A DNA stretch of 64,000 nt from Clostridiales bacterium (GCA_015056485.1 SVGD01000003.1:1-64000); one strand, 5' to 3'; shown: positions 1-8,660, counted from the stretch's first letter. The notes: a model not told the origin generated them from the letters alone. Numbers and translations: made by a program.

Positions 1-115
1 ATATTTTTCTACCAATTTTATCATAAAATTATTATTACTACAATAAAAACACAACAAATTTATCTAACACCATCTCATTAGTGCATTCTTTATAAATTTA
101 TTTATGAAATAAAAG

Positions 116-139
116 CGGGCGATTAAAATCGCCCCTACA
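116..139. repeat. REP-1 palindromic repeat copy
   Basis: Short palindrome (GGGCGATT/AATCGCCC) followed by CCCTACA. It belongs to the dispersed family whose members share a TGTAGGGG/CCCCTACA edge but differ in the stem. It lies 3' of enolase in the non-coding first 253 bases, where I see no gene. Confidence 0.75.
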
Positions 140-199
140 TTAACTCTATGTCAATTGGGATGGGGCTTTTGGCACAACTAACACCAACTCACATAAGCG

Positions 200-227
200 C
201 GGGTCGCCGAGGGCGACGACCCCTACA
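200..227. repeat. REP-1 palindromic repeat copy (GGGTCGCC subtype)
   Basis: Imperfect palindrome GGGTCGCCGAGGGCGACGACCC ends in CCCTACA; the stem type is the same as the two copies inside the RAYT transposase near 32.8 kb. It sits just downstream of the enolase stop. Confidence 0.75.
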
Positions 228-253
228 TTTATTCTTCATTTTTGATATAAACG

Positions 254-1522
254 TTATAATATTTCTTCTTCAATATTTAATAACCTATTATATTTTGCAA
301 CTCTGTCGCTTCTTGCCGGGGCTCCTGTTTTTATTTGTCCCGCATTTACAGCTACTGCTAAATCTGCAATAAATGTGTCTTCTGTTTCTCCTGAACGATG
401 TGAAATAATTGTTCTATATCCATTTTTATTTGCTAATTTTATAGCATCTAGTGTTTCTGTTAATGTTCCTATTTGATTTAATTTTATTAATATACTATTT
501 GCTGCTTTTTCTTCTATTCCTTTACTTAATCTTTTTATATTTGTTACAAATAAGTCATCCCCAACAATTTGAATTTTGTCACCTAATTCTTTGGTTAATT
601 TTTTCCAACCCTTCCAGTCTTCTTCTGCAAGACCATCTTCTATCGAAATTATTGGATATTTTTCAGTTAATTGTTTCATATATTCAATCATTTCATCTGA
701 AGTTTTTATTTCTTTAGTTTTCCAAAAATAATATTTTCCTTTTTGTCCTATTTTTTTTGCCTCTTCATACATTTCTGTTGCTGCAACATCTAATGCTATA
801 CATACATCTTCTCCAGCTCTATATCCAGCATCATCTATTGCTTTAATTATTATATCTAAAGCTTCTTCTTCATTTTTTAGATTTGGAGCAAATCCTCCTT
901 CATCTCCTATACCTGTCGAATAACCTTTTTGTTTTAAAATTTGTTTTAATTTATGGTATATTTCTACACACATTTGCATTTTTATTCTAAATGTTCTTGT
1001 TCCCATTGGTACAATCATGAATTCTTGTATACTTAAAGAACTATCTGCATGCTTTCCACCATTTAAGATATTAAGCATAGGAATCGGTAAAACTTTTGCA
1101 TTTATTCCTCCAATATATCTATATAATGGTATATTTAAAGTGTTAGCTGCAGCTCTTGCAACTGCTAAAGAAACACCTAACATTGCATTGGCACCTAATT
1201 TAGATTTATTATCTGTTCCATCAATTTGTATTAACTTATTATCTATTTCCCTTTGTTCAAAAACATCTATTCCTTTAAGTTCTTTTGCAATTACATTGTT
1301 AACATTTCCTACTGCCTTTAATGTACCTTTACCAAAAAATCTTCCTTCTTCATTATCTCTTAATTCTACTGCTTCAAAACTTCCAGTTGAAGCACCTGAT
1401 GGCACCATTGCACTTCCTTTTATTCCTTCCTCTGTATAAATATCTACTTGAATTGTGGGATTCCCTCTAGAATCCAAAATTTCCATTGCTCTAATCTCTT
1501 TTATTCTTGACTTTTTTTTCAT
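254..1522 (-). CDS. eno: Enolase (phosphopyruvate hydratase)
   Basis: Cytosolic glycolytic enzyme that converts 2-phosphoglycerate to phosphoenolpyruvate. The 422-residue product has the family length. Visible landmarks are the N-terminal [12 protein letters not shown], the GDEGGFAP loop, the metal-binding [11 protein letters not shown] and VGDDLFVTN segments, and the C-terminal [18 protein letters not shown] followed by [10 protein letters not shown]. The start is ATG with an AGGAGG a few bases upstream. It is probably monocistronic: the gene upstream is a small regulator in its own unit. Nothing is missing from the catalytic set. Confidence 0.97.
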   Translation of the reverse strand: MKKKSRIKEIRAMEILDSRGNPTIQVDIYTEEGIKGSAMVPSGASTGSFEAVELRDNEEGRFFGKGTLKAVGNVNNVIAKELKGIDVFEQREIDNKLIQIDGTDNKSKLGANAMLGVSLAVARAAANTLNIPLYRYIGGINAKVLPIPMLNILNGGKHADSSLSIQEFMIVPMGTRTFRIKMQMCVEIYHKLKQILKQKGYSTGIGDEGGFAPNLKNEEEALDIIIKAIDDAGYRAGEDVCIALDVAATEMYEEAKKIGQKGKYYFWKTKEIKTSDEMIEYMKQLTEKYPIISIEDGLAEEDWKGWKKLTKELGDKIQIVGDDLFVTNIKRLSKGIEEKAANSILIKLNQIGTLTETLDAIKLANKNGYRTIISHRSGETEDTFIADLAVAVNAGQIKTGAPARSDRVAKYNRLLNIEEEIL

Positions 1523-1589
1523 AAAAAAACCTCCTACTCTTTATTAATTATATTATTACCAAAAAGTAGGAGAATATATCTTAATATTT

Positions 1590-1850
1590 TTAAGCTTCAT
1601 TTTTTAGAAGTCTTTTTTCTTTATACACAAAATTTTCTTCGTTAAAAAACAAATTAGCACATGTTTCCATATCTAAATCTAAAATTATTTTCATTTTTAA
1701 AATTTCGTTTAAAGTGAATTCTCTTTCACCATTTAATTTTTTTGTTAAGGTATTATAGCTAATATTCATCTTTTTTGCTAAATAACTTCTTTTTATATCT
1801 TCAATAATCATTATGGACTTTATTCTATTTCCTATTATATTTGGATTCAT
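1590..1850 (-). CDS. Small XRE/Cro-type HTH regulator
   Basis: An 86-residue DNA-binding protein consisting of essentially one helix-turn-helix domain (IGNRIKSIMIIEDIKRSYLA, then KKMNISYNTLTKKLNGERE). The tail is acidic then basic. I chose the ATG at 1850 because GAGGGAG lies about eight bases upstream; a TTG further up has no site. It has its own promoter, and a short inverted repeat covers the -10 box, so autorepression is likely. It lies between eno and guaA, on the same strand; a link to either is not shown. The target is unknown. Confidence 0.8.
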   Translation of the reverse strand: MNPNIIGNRIKSIMIIEDIKRSYLAKKMNISYNTLTKKLNGEREFTLNEILKMKIILDLDMETCANLFFNEENFVYKEKRLLKNEA

Positions 1851-1878
1851 ATTATCTACTCCCTCTTCGTATATCAAA

Positions 1879-1907
1879 ATGATATAACACGCGAAAAATC
1901 AAGTCAA
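1879..1907 (-). promoter_or_regulatory. Promoter of the XRE gene with an overlapping palindrome
   Basis: Read on the minus strand: TTGACT, 17 bases, TATCAT. The symmetric ATATCAAAATGATAT (1871-1885) overlaps the -10 box and fits an operator for the gene's own product. Confidence 0.6.
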
Positions 1908-2045
1908 CAAATACCCTAACCCATTTTTTGACTTTTTAGTTTTACTATCTTTGCATTTTGCAAACAAAACGGTGTATTTAATTATTATTTAGTATTTTTT
2001 GGAAATAAATTAGATAAAAATTTAAAGATTATAAATTATATATAG

Positions 2046-2140
2046 AATTTGGATTTTGACATTTGGTAGTTGGACATATAAAGAAATTCTTCGTAGCCTT
2101 TCCCTATACTGCCAAATTCCAAACTCTAAACTCCAAATTC
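2046..2140. repeat. Imperfect inverted repeat in the guaA-XRE gap
   Basis: The gap 1851-2241 has no gene. It holds an imperfect inverted repeat with arms rich in GAATTTGG and TTTGG words; the facing arm reads CCAAATTCC and CCAAATTC. Similar words recur near 23770, which suggests another degenerate dispersed repeat. Confidence 0.45.
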
Positions 2141-2146
2141 TTACAT

Positions 2147-2217
2147 AAAAAAACTAGTATTATTATATAAATACCTATTGGTTAATTCAATAGGTATTTA
2201 TAATAACACTAGTTTTT
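2147..2217 (-). terminator. Rho-independent terminator of guaA
   Basis: Very long stem. Its inner arms are AATACCTATTG/CAATAGGTATT and its outer arms AAAAACTAGT/ACTAGTTTTT. A T tract follows on the minus strand, just beyond the guaA stop. Confidence 0.8.
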
Positions 2218-2241
2218 CGTACTACATAATTTGACATTTTT

Positions 2242-3783
2242 TTATTCGAATTCTATTGTTGCTGGTGGTTTAGAAGTATAATCATACATTACTCTGTTGA
2301 TTCCTTTTACTTCATTTATAATTCTATTCATTACTTTTTCTAAAATTTCATGTGGTATTCTAGCAGCTTCTGCTGTCATGAAGTCTGTAGTTGTAACTGC
2401 TCTTAAAGCAATTGCATAATCATATGTTCTTGAATCACCCATACATCCTACAGAACGCATATTAGTAAGTGCTGCAAAGTATTGATTTATTTCTTTATCT
2501 AATCCAGCTTTAGCAATTTCATCTCTGAAAATATAATCTGCATCTTGAACTAATTTTACTTTATCTTCAGTTACTTCTCCAATTATTCTTATTGCTAATC
2601 CAGGTCCTGGGAATGGTTGTCTGTAAACTAAAGAATCTGGTAATCCTAATTCTTTTCCAGCTCTTCTAACTTCATCTTTAAATAATAATCTTAGTGGCTC
2701 AACAATTTCTTTGAAGTTTACACAATCAGGTAGTCCTCCAACATTATGATGACTTTTTATAACATCAGATTTTCCAAGTCCACTTTCAATTACGTCTGGA
2801 TAAATAGTTCCTTGTACTAAATAATCTACTTCTCCTATTTCGTTTGCAGCTTCTTCAAATACTCTTATGAACTCTTCTCCAATTATTTTTCTTTTTGTTT
2901 CAGGCTCTTCAACACCTTTTAATTTATTATAGAAACGTTGTCTTGCATCTATACGAATGAAGTTTAAGTCATAATCACCTTGAGGTCCAAAAACAGCTTC
3001 AACTTCATCTGCTTCATTTTTTCTAAGTAATCCATGGTCAACAAAAACGCATGTTAATTGTTTTCCTACAGCTTTTGATAATAAAACTGCTGCAACTGAT
3101 GAATCTACTCCACCTGATAAAGCACATAAAACTTTACCATCTCCAATTTTATTTTTTAATTCCTCTATTGTTGTATCAACAAATGATGCCATTTTCCAAT
3201 CTCCATTACATTTACATACATTAAATAAGAAATTAGAAATCATTTTTGTTCCTTCAGTTGTATGAAGTACTTCTGGATGGAATTGAACTCCATACATTTT
3301 TTTCTCTTCACATTCAATTGCTGCAAAAGGACAATTTTTAGTTTCTGCAATACCTTTAAATCCTTCAGGTAATTTTGTTATTTGAGATGAATGACTCATC
3401 CAACAAATACTTTCTTTTTCAACACCTTTAAATAATAATGAATCTGTATCAAATGTGATTTCTGTTTTTCCATATTCTCTTGTAGGTATTCTTTCTACAT
3501 CTCCACCTAAAAGATATGTTGTTACTTGTGCTCCATAGCAAATTCCGAAAATAGGAATTCCTAATTCAAAAATTTCTTTATCACAAAGAATTGCTCCTTC
3601 TTCATTTACAATATCTGGTCCTCCAGTAAAGATTATTCCTGTTGGTGCAATTTCTTTAATTTTTTCTACGCTAATATTATATGGTACAACTTCACAATAA
3701 ACATTACATTCTCTAACTCTTCTTGCTATTAATTGATTATATTGTCCACCAAAGTCCATAACTAGAATCATTTGTTTACTCAT
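2242..3783 (-). CDS. guaA: GMP synthase (glutamine-hydrolysing)
   Basis: Converts XMP to GMP using glutamine and ATP in the cytosol. Domain order: an N-terminal class I glutamine amidotransferase ([15 protein letters not shown]; nucleophile in FGICYGAQ; His-Glu in GVQFHPEV), the ATP pyrophosphatase P-loop ([17 protein letters not shown]), and the C-terminal dimerisation domain ending KPPATIEFE. At 513 residues it is full length. The ATG at 3783 is preferred, with AGGAG about nine bases upstream, over a GTG three codons earlier. I see no purine riboswitch in the short leader. Confidence 0.97.
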   Translation of the reverse strand: MSKQMILVMDFGGQYNQLIARRVRECNVYCEVVPYNISVEKIKEIAPTGIIFTGGPDIVNEEGAILCDKEIFELGIPIFGICYGAQVTTYLLGGDVERIPTREYGKTEITFDTDSLLFKGVEKESICWMSHSSQITKLPEGFKGIAETKNCPFAAIECEEKKMYGVQFHPEVLHTTEGTKMISNFLFNVCKCNGDWKMASFVDTTIEELKNKIGDGKVLCALSGGVDSSVAAVLLSKAVGKQLTCVFVDHGLLRKNEADEVEAVFGPQGDYDLNFIRIDARQRFYNKLKGVEEPETKRKIIGEEFIRVFEEAANEIGEVDYLVQGTIYPDVIESGLGKSDVIKSHHNVGGLPDCVNFKEIVEPLRLLFKDEVRRAGKELGLPDSLVYRQPFPGPGLAIRIIGEVTEDKVKLVQDADYIFRDEIAKAGLDKEINQYFAALTNMRSVGCMGDSRTYDYAIALRAVTTTDFMTAEAARIPHEILEKVMNRIINEVKGINRVMYDYTSKPPATIEFE

Positions 3784-3870
3784 ATTTCCCACTCCTACTA
3801 CAATATTTTATTACTTGGTATATTATAACAGATATTTTTACTTTTTTAAATAGTTTTTTTAATTAAATTA

Positions 3871-3914
3871 AAAAAAGCAAGAATAAGAGGCACAGGATTA
3901 TTCTCGCTTTTATC
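3871..3914 (-). terminator. Terminator of the small gene at 3.9-4.2 kb
   Basis: Stem AAAGCGAGAATAA/TTATTCTTGCTTT followed by a T run on the minus strand, directly after the gene's stop. Confidence 0.75.
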
Positions 3915-3917
3915 TTT

Positions 3918-4190
3918 TTAACTTTTTTCTTTCAATGCAGTTATTGCATGAGGCCGAAAAATTTTCTTATGGCAGTGCTCACGAGCGTAATAACCTTCGA
4001 CTGTCATCTCATACTCTTTTTTATCCTTTGTTTGAAAAGTATAAACAGCTTTCTCCATATTTCCGACCTTTCCTTTAAGATCAGAAAGTTTAAGAGTTTC
4101 CCATGCAATAGGATATTTCTTTTTTCCCCTTAATTCCCTTAATGCAATCGCAATATTTTCTTTTGAATATGGGTAATACAATAATTTCAC
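3918..4190 (-). CDS. Small protein of unknown function, paralogue A
   Basis: About 90 residues with no signal peptide or membrane segment. I do not recognise a family. It aligns by eye with the next upstream gene: YxYPxSxExIAxxLxE at the start, a TYxFxTxDxKxYxMxxEG strand pair in the middle, and a lysine-rich end. The two look like diverged tandem copies. The GTG at 4190 is almost on top of its AGAGG; a TTG at 4181 would be better spaced, so the start is uncertain. It contains an in-frame CGG (in the segment IFRPHAI) that must be read as sense, unlike CGG in core genes. It has its own promoter and terminator and is probably acquired. Confidence 0.6.
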   Translation of the reverse strand: MKLLYYPYSKENIAIALRELRGKKKYPIAWETLKLSDLKGKVGNMEKAVYTFQTKDKKEYEMTVEGYYAREHCHKKIFRPHAITALKEKS

Positions 4191-4204
4191 TTCCTCTGTT
4201 TTTC

Positions 4205-4233
4205 TTTTTATAAAAATATTGACTCCTGTGCAA
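4205..4233 (-). promoter_or_regulatory. Likely promoter of paralogue A
   Basis: On the minus strand TTGCAC, 17 bases, TAAAAA, just upstream of the short leader. Confidence 0.4.
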
Positions 4234-4321
4234 AGTCTAATATTAAAGAACTAATAAAACTAGGACATTGCGCTTTACGAATAGATTTTATCATTTTTAC
4301 ATAATTCTTTCAACTGTTATA

Positions 4322-4359
4322 TAAAAAAACGTGCAAGAGGCATAGTTGCACGTTTTTTT
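4322..4359 (-). terminator. Terminator of paralogue B
   Basis: Stem ACGTGCAA/TTGCACGT with T runs on both sides; it could work in both directions. Its loop shares the word GAGGCA with the terminator of paralogue A, in line with duplication of a whole gene-plus-terminator unit. Confidence 0.75.
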
Positions 4360-4370
4360 AGATGTAATTT

Positions 4371-4646
4371 TTAATCTTCATCATCAATAAGGGTTATGCT
4401 TTTTATTGTTATTGCTTTATCATACATTTCAGCAATATCAAGTTTTTGGAAACCTTCACATACCATTTTATACTTTTTTCCATCTTCTGTACAAAAATGA
4501 TATGTAATCTCTCGTTTTCCACCAAGCTCTCCGTATGAGCTTCTGAACTCCTTTGAATCTCTTACATAAGGCGATTCAGTTTTCAAAACTTCCTTCAGAT
4601 ATTCAGCAATACCTTCATCTGAACACGGGTACTGGTATGTATTCAT
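4371..4646 (-). CDS. Small protein of unknown function, paralogue B
   Basis: 91 residues, cytosolic by appearance. It shares the skeleton of paralogue A: TYQYPCSDEGIAEYLKEV near the start and ITYHFCTEDGKKYKMVCEG in the middle, but with an acidic tail (DDED). No family is recognised. The ATG is preceded by AAGAAGGTG at a suitable distance. It ends in a strong terminator, so it is monocistronic. Context: an island of short unknown genes between guaA and a tRNA gene, so an accessory or mobile origin is likely. Confidence 0.65.
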   Translation of the reverse strand: MNTYQYPCSDEGIAEYLKEVLKTESPYVRDSKEFRSSYGELGGKREITYHFCTEDGKKYKMVCEGFQKLDIAEMYDKAITIKSITLIDDED

Positions 4647-4796
4647 AATATTAGCACCTTCTTAATTGAAATTATTTTTCGCTTAATTTCTATGCAAATT
4701 AAGTCTTATTAAGAGTATCTAAGTCCGACAACTTGCCATGGACAATGGCATTATATTATGGTTTATGTAAATTTACAAGATTTGATATACTGTTTC

Positions 4797-4825
4797 TTGA
4801 TTTTTCCAATAATGTATTCTATAAT
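4797..4825 (+). promoter_or_regulatory. Sigma-A type promoter
   Basis: TTGATT, 17 bases, TATAAT on the plus strand, about 30 bases upstream of the small gene at 4857. Confidence 0.7.
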
Positions 4826-4856
4826 TATTTCACTAAACTTTAGGAGGTTTTATTTC

Positions 4857-5057
4857 ATGACTAACTTGACATTTTATTCAAAATCAATTGGCACTGAACT
4901 CACACTCAAAGATGGTCGACTTTTCTTATCGGGTTCACCTGTTACAAGTATTACTTTCAAGCAATATGATCCGACTGTGATAATTTGTAGCGAGAATGGT
5001 CACACTATATTAAGAGATGGCATTACCCAAATTAAATGTGAGGAAGTTACGGATTAA
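4857..5057 (+). CDS. Short hypothetical protein
   Basis: 66 residues, with no membrane segment. It appears beta-rich (TFYSKSIGTELTLKDGRL, then ITFKQYDPTVIICSENG), with an acidic end. No family recognised. The ATG at 4857 is chosen because a perfect AGGAGG lies 11 bases upstream and a promoter lies directly before that; a longer in-frame reading would start inside the promoter. It is followed by its own terminator. It is the only plus-strand gene in this island. Confidence 0.7.
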   Translation: MTNLTFYSKSIGTELTLKDGRLFLSGSPVTSITFKQYDPTVIICSENGHTILRDGITQIKCEEVTD

Positions 5058-5066
5058 AAACCTTTG

Positions 5067-5102
5067 AGCAGAGACTATAACATCTCTGCTCACTTTCTTT
5101 TA
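5067..5102 (+). terminator. Terminator of the 4857 gene
   Basis: Stem GAGCAGAGA/TCTCTGCTC followed by ACTTTCTTTT, directly after the stop. Confidence 0.75.
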
Positions 5103-5278
5103 CAATATCATCAGCTGTTTCGCCATTATATATTCTTCTACCATTTGTTGTTGACAACAAAATGTCAAACGCACTAATATGACTATTTTCACATGCCTCT
5201 TCCGCCTTTTTATAACATTTTCAAATTTACTCCATTCCTTATAATCTAGAATAATTTGAAGTTCTCTAGCATTCCAAA
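5100..5278 (-). pseudogene. Remnant resembling DinD / phage antirepressor N-terminus
   Basis: On the minus strand the fragment reads FWNARELQIILDYKEWSKF then ENVI, and after a one-base slip KKAEEACENSHIS. This looks like the start of DinD-like or phage antirepressor proteins. The frame is lost at a run of A residues: one base is missing, so a +1 skip at the nearby CGG does not repair it. No start codon or upstream part remains because the tRNA terminator begins there. A decayed fragment next to the 3' end of a tRNA gene fits an old integration event. The family call is from memory of the motif and is moderate. Confidence 0.45.
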
Positions 5279-5283
5279 AACAA

Positions 5284-5308
5284 AAAAATCACCCGAAGGT
5301 GATTCTTT
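5284..5308 (-). terminator. Terminator of the tRNA-Gln transcript
   Basis: Stem AATCACC/GGTGATT with a four-base loop and seven T on the minus strand, six bases after the CCA end. Confidence 0.85.
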
Positions 5309-5314
5309 TGATTT

Positions 5315-5390
5315 TGGCTGGGGTGGTAGGATTCGAACCTACGGAATGTCGGAGTCAGAGTCCGATGCCTTACCACTTGGCGACACCCCA
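5315..5390 (-). tRNA. tRNA-Gln (anticodon CUG)
   Basis: 76 bases including the encoded CCA. On the minus strand: acceptor TGGGGTG/CACCCCA, D arm with AAGTGGTAA, anticodon stem TCGGA/TCCGA around loop CTCTGAC, so anticodon CTG decodes CAG, and T arm GTAGG-TTCGAAT-CCTAC. The decayed DinD-like fragment lies on its 3' side, the side favoured by integrases. Confidence 0.95.
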
Positions 5391-5396
5391 ATATAT

Positions 5397-5423
5397 AGAT
5401 ACCGAGATATAAACCTCGGCATC
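5397..5423 (-). other. Stem-loop between GGGtGRT gene and tRNA-Gln
   Basis: On the minus strand GATGCCGAG pairs with CTCGGTATC. There is no T tract, so it may be a processing hairpin or a leaky stop between the upstream gene and the tRNA. Confidence 0.4.
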
Positions 5424-5432
5424 ATTTTTTTC

Positions 5433-6434
5433 TTATTTATTCATTGCTTCTTCTACTGCTACTGCTACAGAAACTGTTGCACCAACCATTGGGTTATTTC
5501 CCATTCCTATTAATCCCATCATTTCAACATGGGCTGGAACTGAACTTGAACCTGCAAATTGTGCATCTGAGTGCATTCTTCCCATTGTATCTGTCATTCC
5601 ATAAGAAGCTGGTCCAGCAGCCATATTATCTGGGTGAAGTGTTCTTCCTGTTCCTCCACCTGAAGCTACTGAGAAGTATTTTCTTCCATTTTCTATTCTT
5701 TCTTTTTTATATGTTCCTGCAACTGGATGTTGGAATCTTGTTGGGTTTGTTGAGTTACCTGTAATAGAAACATCAACATCTTCTAACCACATTATAGCTA
5801 CACCTTCTCTAACATCATTTGCACCATAACATTTTACTTTACTTCTTTCTCCATCAGAGTAAGCTATTTCTTCAACAACATTTACTTTTCCTGTAAAGAA
5901 ATCAAAATCTGTTTTTACATATGTAAATCCATTTATTCTGGAAATTACTTGTGCAGCATCTTTTCCTAAACCATTTAAAATAACTCTTAATGGTTCTTTT
6001 CTTACTTTGTTTGCAGATTTTGCAATTCCTATTGCTCCTTCTGCTGCTGCAAAGCTTTCATGTCCTGCTAAGAAAGCAAAACATTTTGTTTCTTCTGATA
6101 ATAACATTGAAGCTAGGTTTCCATGTCCTAATCCAACTTTTCTATCATCAGCAACTGAACCTGGTATACAAAATGCTTGTAAACCTTCTCCTATTGCTTT
6201 TGCTGCTTCATAAGCTTTTGTGCATCCTTGCTTGATTGCAATTGCTGCACCTAAAGTATATGCCCAAGCTGCATTTTCAAAACATATTGGTTGAATTCCT
6301 TTTGTTATTTCATAAGGATTAAATCCTTTTTCTTTGCATATTGCTAATGCATCATCAAAATCTTTTATTCCGTATTTTTCCATAACTGGTTTTATTTGGT
6401 CTATTCTTCTTTCATAACTTTCAAATAATGCCAT
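5433..6434 (-). CDS. GGGtGRT protein
   Basis: Conserved protein named for its C-terminal motif, visible here as ASGGGTGRTLHPDNMAAG. It is known in anaerobes as the neighbour of a NifU-like scaffold, and that pairing is present here. Its biochemical role is not settled; the context points to iron-sulfur cluster metabolism. The 333-residue product begins MALFESYERR; I chose this ATG at 6434 because AGGAGG lies just upstream. A longer in-frame reading would run through a REP palindrome and is rejected. Other conserved stretches are GLGHGNLASMLL and FLAGHESFAAAEGAIGIAK. There is a Gly/Ser-rich end (FAGSSSVPAHVEMMGLIGMG). Confidence 0.85.
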   Translation of the reverse strand: MALFESYERRIDQIKPVMEKYGIKDFDDALAICKEKGFNPYEITKGIQPICFENAAWAYTLGAAIAIKQGCTKAYEAAKAIGEGLQAFCIPGSVADDRKVGLGHGNLASMLLSEETKCFAFLAGHESFAAAEGAIGIAKSANKVRKEPLRVILNGLGKDAAQVISRINGFTYVKTDFDFFTGKVNVVEEIAYSDGERSKVKCYGANDVREGVAIMWLEDVDVSITGNSTNPTRFQHPVAGTYKKERIENGRKYFSVASGGGTGRTLHPDNMAAGPASYGMTDTMGRMHSDAQFAGSSSVPAHVEMMGLIGMGNNPMVGATVSVAVAVEEAMNK

Positions 6435-6474
6435 TTTATTTCCTCCTATTTTTAGAATATGTGCATATTTTCTC

Positions 6475-6501
6475 CGGGCGGACACAGGGCCCGCCCCTAC
6501 A
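6475..6501. repeat. REP-1 copy (GGGCGGACACAGGGCCCGCCC subtype)
   Basis: Palindrome GGGCGG/CCGCCC with ACAGGGC in the middle, ending CCCTACA. A near-identical copy occurs at 54762. It lies just upstream of the GGGtGRT gene. Confidence 0.75.
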
Positions 6502-6542
6502 TTCACACTTCTATTTTTTCAAATTTAATTCTACCTATTTTT

Positions 6543-6665
6543 AAAACGAAGCAAAAACGAGTAGTGCTAGGCAATTTTGTAACAAAATACCGGAGACGTG
6601 CGTTTGCACGTTGAGGATTTTTGTTGCAAAATTAACAACGCAATACGAAGTTTTTCATTCGTTTT
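6543..6665. repeat. Large imperfect inverted repeat (about 120 bases)
   Basis: Nested pairing: outer AAAACGAA/TTCGTTTT-like ends, middle AATTTTGTAACAAAAT against ATTTTTGTTGCAAAATT, and an inner ACGTGC-GTTT-GCACGT hairpin. It fills the gap between the scaffold gene and the GGGtGRT gene and would form a long RNA structure in their shared transcript. It could be a MITE-like insertion or a structured intergenic RNA. Confidence 0.6.
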
Positions 6666-6669
6666 ACCA

Positions 6670-7362
6670 TTATTCTTGACGTGGGTCAATTTTCTTAACC
6701 GCTTCGTCGAAACGTCCATATTGTCCTGAAGCTTTTTCAATTGCTTCTAAAGGTTCTAATCCTTTTTTGATGTTTTCCATCATTTTTCCTAAATTTACAT
6801 ATTTATATCCAATAATTTCATTGTTTTTGTCTAATCCAACTTCTGTTATGTATCCTTCAGCTAATTCTAAGTATCTTGGTCCTTTTGCTAATGTTGAATA
6901 TATAGTTCCAACTTGACTTCTTGTTCCTTTTCCTAAGTCCTCTAATCCAGCTCCTACTGGAAGTCCTCCTTCTGAGAATGCTGATTGTGTTCTTCCGTAT
7001 ACTATTTGTAAGAACAATTCTCTCATAGCTGTATTTATAGCATCACATACTAAGTCTGTGTTTAATGCTTCTAATAATGTTTTTCCTACTAAAATTTCTC
7101 CTGCCATAGCTGCTGAGTGTGTCATACCGCTACATCCTATTGTTTCAACTAAAGCTTCTTGAATTATACCTTCTTTTACATTTAATGTTAATTTACAAGC
7201 TCCTTGTTGTGGTGCACACCATCCTATTCCGTGTGTTAATCCTGAAATGTCTTTAATTTCTTTTGATTTTACCCATTTACCTTCTTCTGGTATTGGTGCT
7301 GGTCCATGGTCCACTCCTTTTGCTACTGGACACATTTCTTCTACTTCTTTTGAATAAATCAT
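6670..7362 (-). CDS. NifU-like iron-sulfur cluster assembly scaffold
   Basis: 230-residue NifU/IscU-type protein that would hold a nascent Fe-S cluster. Cysteines that could act as ligands lie in EEMCPVAKGVDHG, GWCAPQQGACKLTLNV and ETIGCSGMTHSAAMAG, the last matching the IscU-fold ligand loop. The C-terminus (QYGRFDEAVKKIDPRQE) is typical of the version paired with the GGGtGRT protein, and that partner is the next gene downstream. Start: ATG at 7362 with GGAG about eight bases upstream; an upstream TTG has no site. It is probably co-transcribed with the GGGtGRT gene through a large stem-loop. Confidence 0.85.
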   Translation of the reverse strand: MIYSKEVEEMCPVAKGVDHGPAPIPEEGKWVKSKEIKDISGLTHGIGWCAPQQGACKLTLNVKEGIIQEALVETIGCSGMTHSAAMAGEILVGKTLLEALNTDLVCDAINTAMRELFLQIVYGRTQSAFSEGGLPVGAGLEDLGKGTRSQVGTIYSTLAKGPRYLELAEGYITEVGLDKNNEIIGYKYVNLGKMMENIKKGLEPLEAIEKASGQYGRFDEAVKKIDPRQE

Positions 7363-7445
7363 GTTTTTTGCTCCTTTCAAAATTATAAATTTTTTTCCTT
7401 TTTCTTTTGTATTTATTTTATATATTTTTTTATATAAAAAGCTAC

Positions 7446-8645
7446 TTAAATATTTTCATTTTGTTGTATTAATTCTAATAAATTATTTCCTAATGTTGAA
7501 TTTACTTGTACCCATTTTCCTGTTAATTTATTTCCGGATTCATCTATAAATATATCAGATATATTCCATGTTTTGTCAAGATAAGTATCATCTGTAGCAA
7601 CATTTGACATTCCCTTTGTAAATTTTATTTCAAGTCTTTCATATCTACTTTCTTGTTCTTGTGTTTGTGTATATGTACTATCTGTGTAATATACAGTTTT
7701 ATATGCTAACCTTGGAATCCAAACATATGTTGGAAATCCAGCTTGATAGTAATAAGCCCAATTATTTGAATTTGTTAAATCAGAATAATCATATTCGTCT
7801 GGTAATTTTTCTATACTTAAATTCATATCTTTTTGTGGTTTATTTACTACTTCTATATATTTACTATTTTCATATTCACTTGAAGTAGTATTATCTATTA
7901 ATTTAAAAACATATGTACCTGATTTTGATATTTGTACTGCATAATTTTTTCCTGCTTTAGTATAATTAGTTATCGTTTGCCAGATTTCATCCTTCAATTT
8001 ATATTTTAATGTTCCATTTGTTATTCCAATATCTGATATTACTACTGTACAATTTAATCCATCAGCATTATCTATTGTTACATTTTCAGCCTCTACTGTT
8101 TGTCTTGTAATATTGATTTCTCCAAAGTTTGTTGAACGTTCTCTATTTTCTTTAATTCCCTCATAATCATATTGAGAAACCTTTTGTCCTTGTAGTAATT
8201 TATATTGTGTATAATATGTTATACCTTCATATTCGATTCCCTCTAAGCTTACCACTTCTCTTGTATCAAAATTTACAATAATATTGTAATCTATATTATC
8301 AAGAGCTAAAATATTTTTTACATCTTCCTTAGAAAAGTACCTTATATTTTGCAAAGTAATATCCCAATTAGTTATTTCATCTCCATTTTTAGCTTTTTTT
8401 ATTGTTTCTTCAATCTCTGTTTTTTTGCTGCTTTCTGTAATAATAATTCCTATTTCAGTGTCATTATCACTAACCAATGTATCTACTTTTTTTTGAATAA
8501 TCTGCATTTGCATAACAAAAGCAGTATATACTGATTCTTTGTATGTATCAACACTAAAATATGCTGTTGCAGACAATAAAATTAGCATAACAATTATTGT
8601 AATTATTAATGCAATTAAGGTAATTCCTTTTTCATTTTTCATCAT
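7446..8645 (-). CDS. Prepilin-like exported protein
   Basis: 399 residues. The N-terminus (MKNEKGITLIALIITIIVML) is a classical type IV prepilin signal: short basic leader, Gly before the cleavage point, then a hydrophobic helix. The large extracellular part has a mid-region with an Ig-like feel (GTYVFKLIDNTTSSEYENS) and a Trp/Tyr-rich C-terminal domain (YYYQAGFPTYVWIPRLAYK) seen in secreted clostridial proteins. No assembly genes lie beside it. It follows disA by 15 bases, probably in the same transcript. Start ATG at 8645 with GGAGG six bases upstream. The function is unknown. Confidence 0.75.
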   Translation of the reverse strand: MMKNEKGITLIALIITIIVMLILLSATAYFSVDTYKESVYTAFVMQMQIIQKKVDTLVSDNDTEIGIIITESSKKTEIEETIKKAKNGDEITNWDITLQNIRYFSKEDVKNILALDNIDYNIIVNFDTREVVSLEGIEYEGITYYTQYKLLQGQKVSQYDYEGIKENRERSTNFGEINITRQTVEAENVTIDNADGLNCTVVISDIGITNGTLKYKLKDEIWQTITNYTKAGKNYAVQISKSGTYVFKLIDNTTSSEYENSKYIEVVNKPQKDMNLSIEKLPDEYDYSDLTNSNNWAYYYQAGFPTYVWIPRLAYKTVYYTDSTYTQTQEQESRYERLEIKFTKGMSNVATDDTYLDKTWNISDIFIDESGNKLTGKWVQVNSTLGNNLLELIQQNENI

Positions 8646-8660
8646 AAGTGTCCTCCAATT

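Noticed and set aside
3784-3870. Purine riboswitch before guaA
   Set aside because: The leader is about 90 bases of AT-rich sequence without paired elements of a purine aptamer.
5100-5278. DinD-like fragment as another CGG +1 case
   Set aside because: There is an in-frame CGG, but skipping its C runs into TGA within five codons. The repair needs the opposite shift at an A run, so this is ordinary decay.
6435-6506. Longer N-terminus of the GGGtGRT protein
   Set aside because: The extra residues are a translated REP palindrome, while a strong ribosome site sits right before the internal ATG at 6434.
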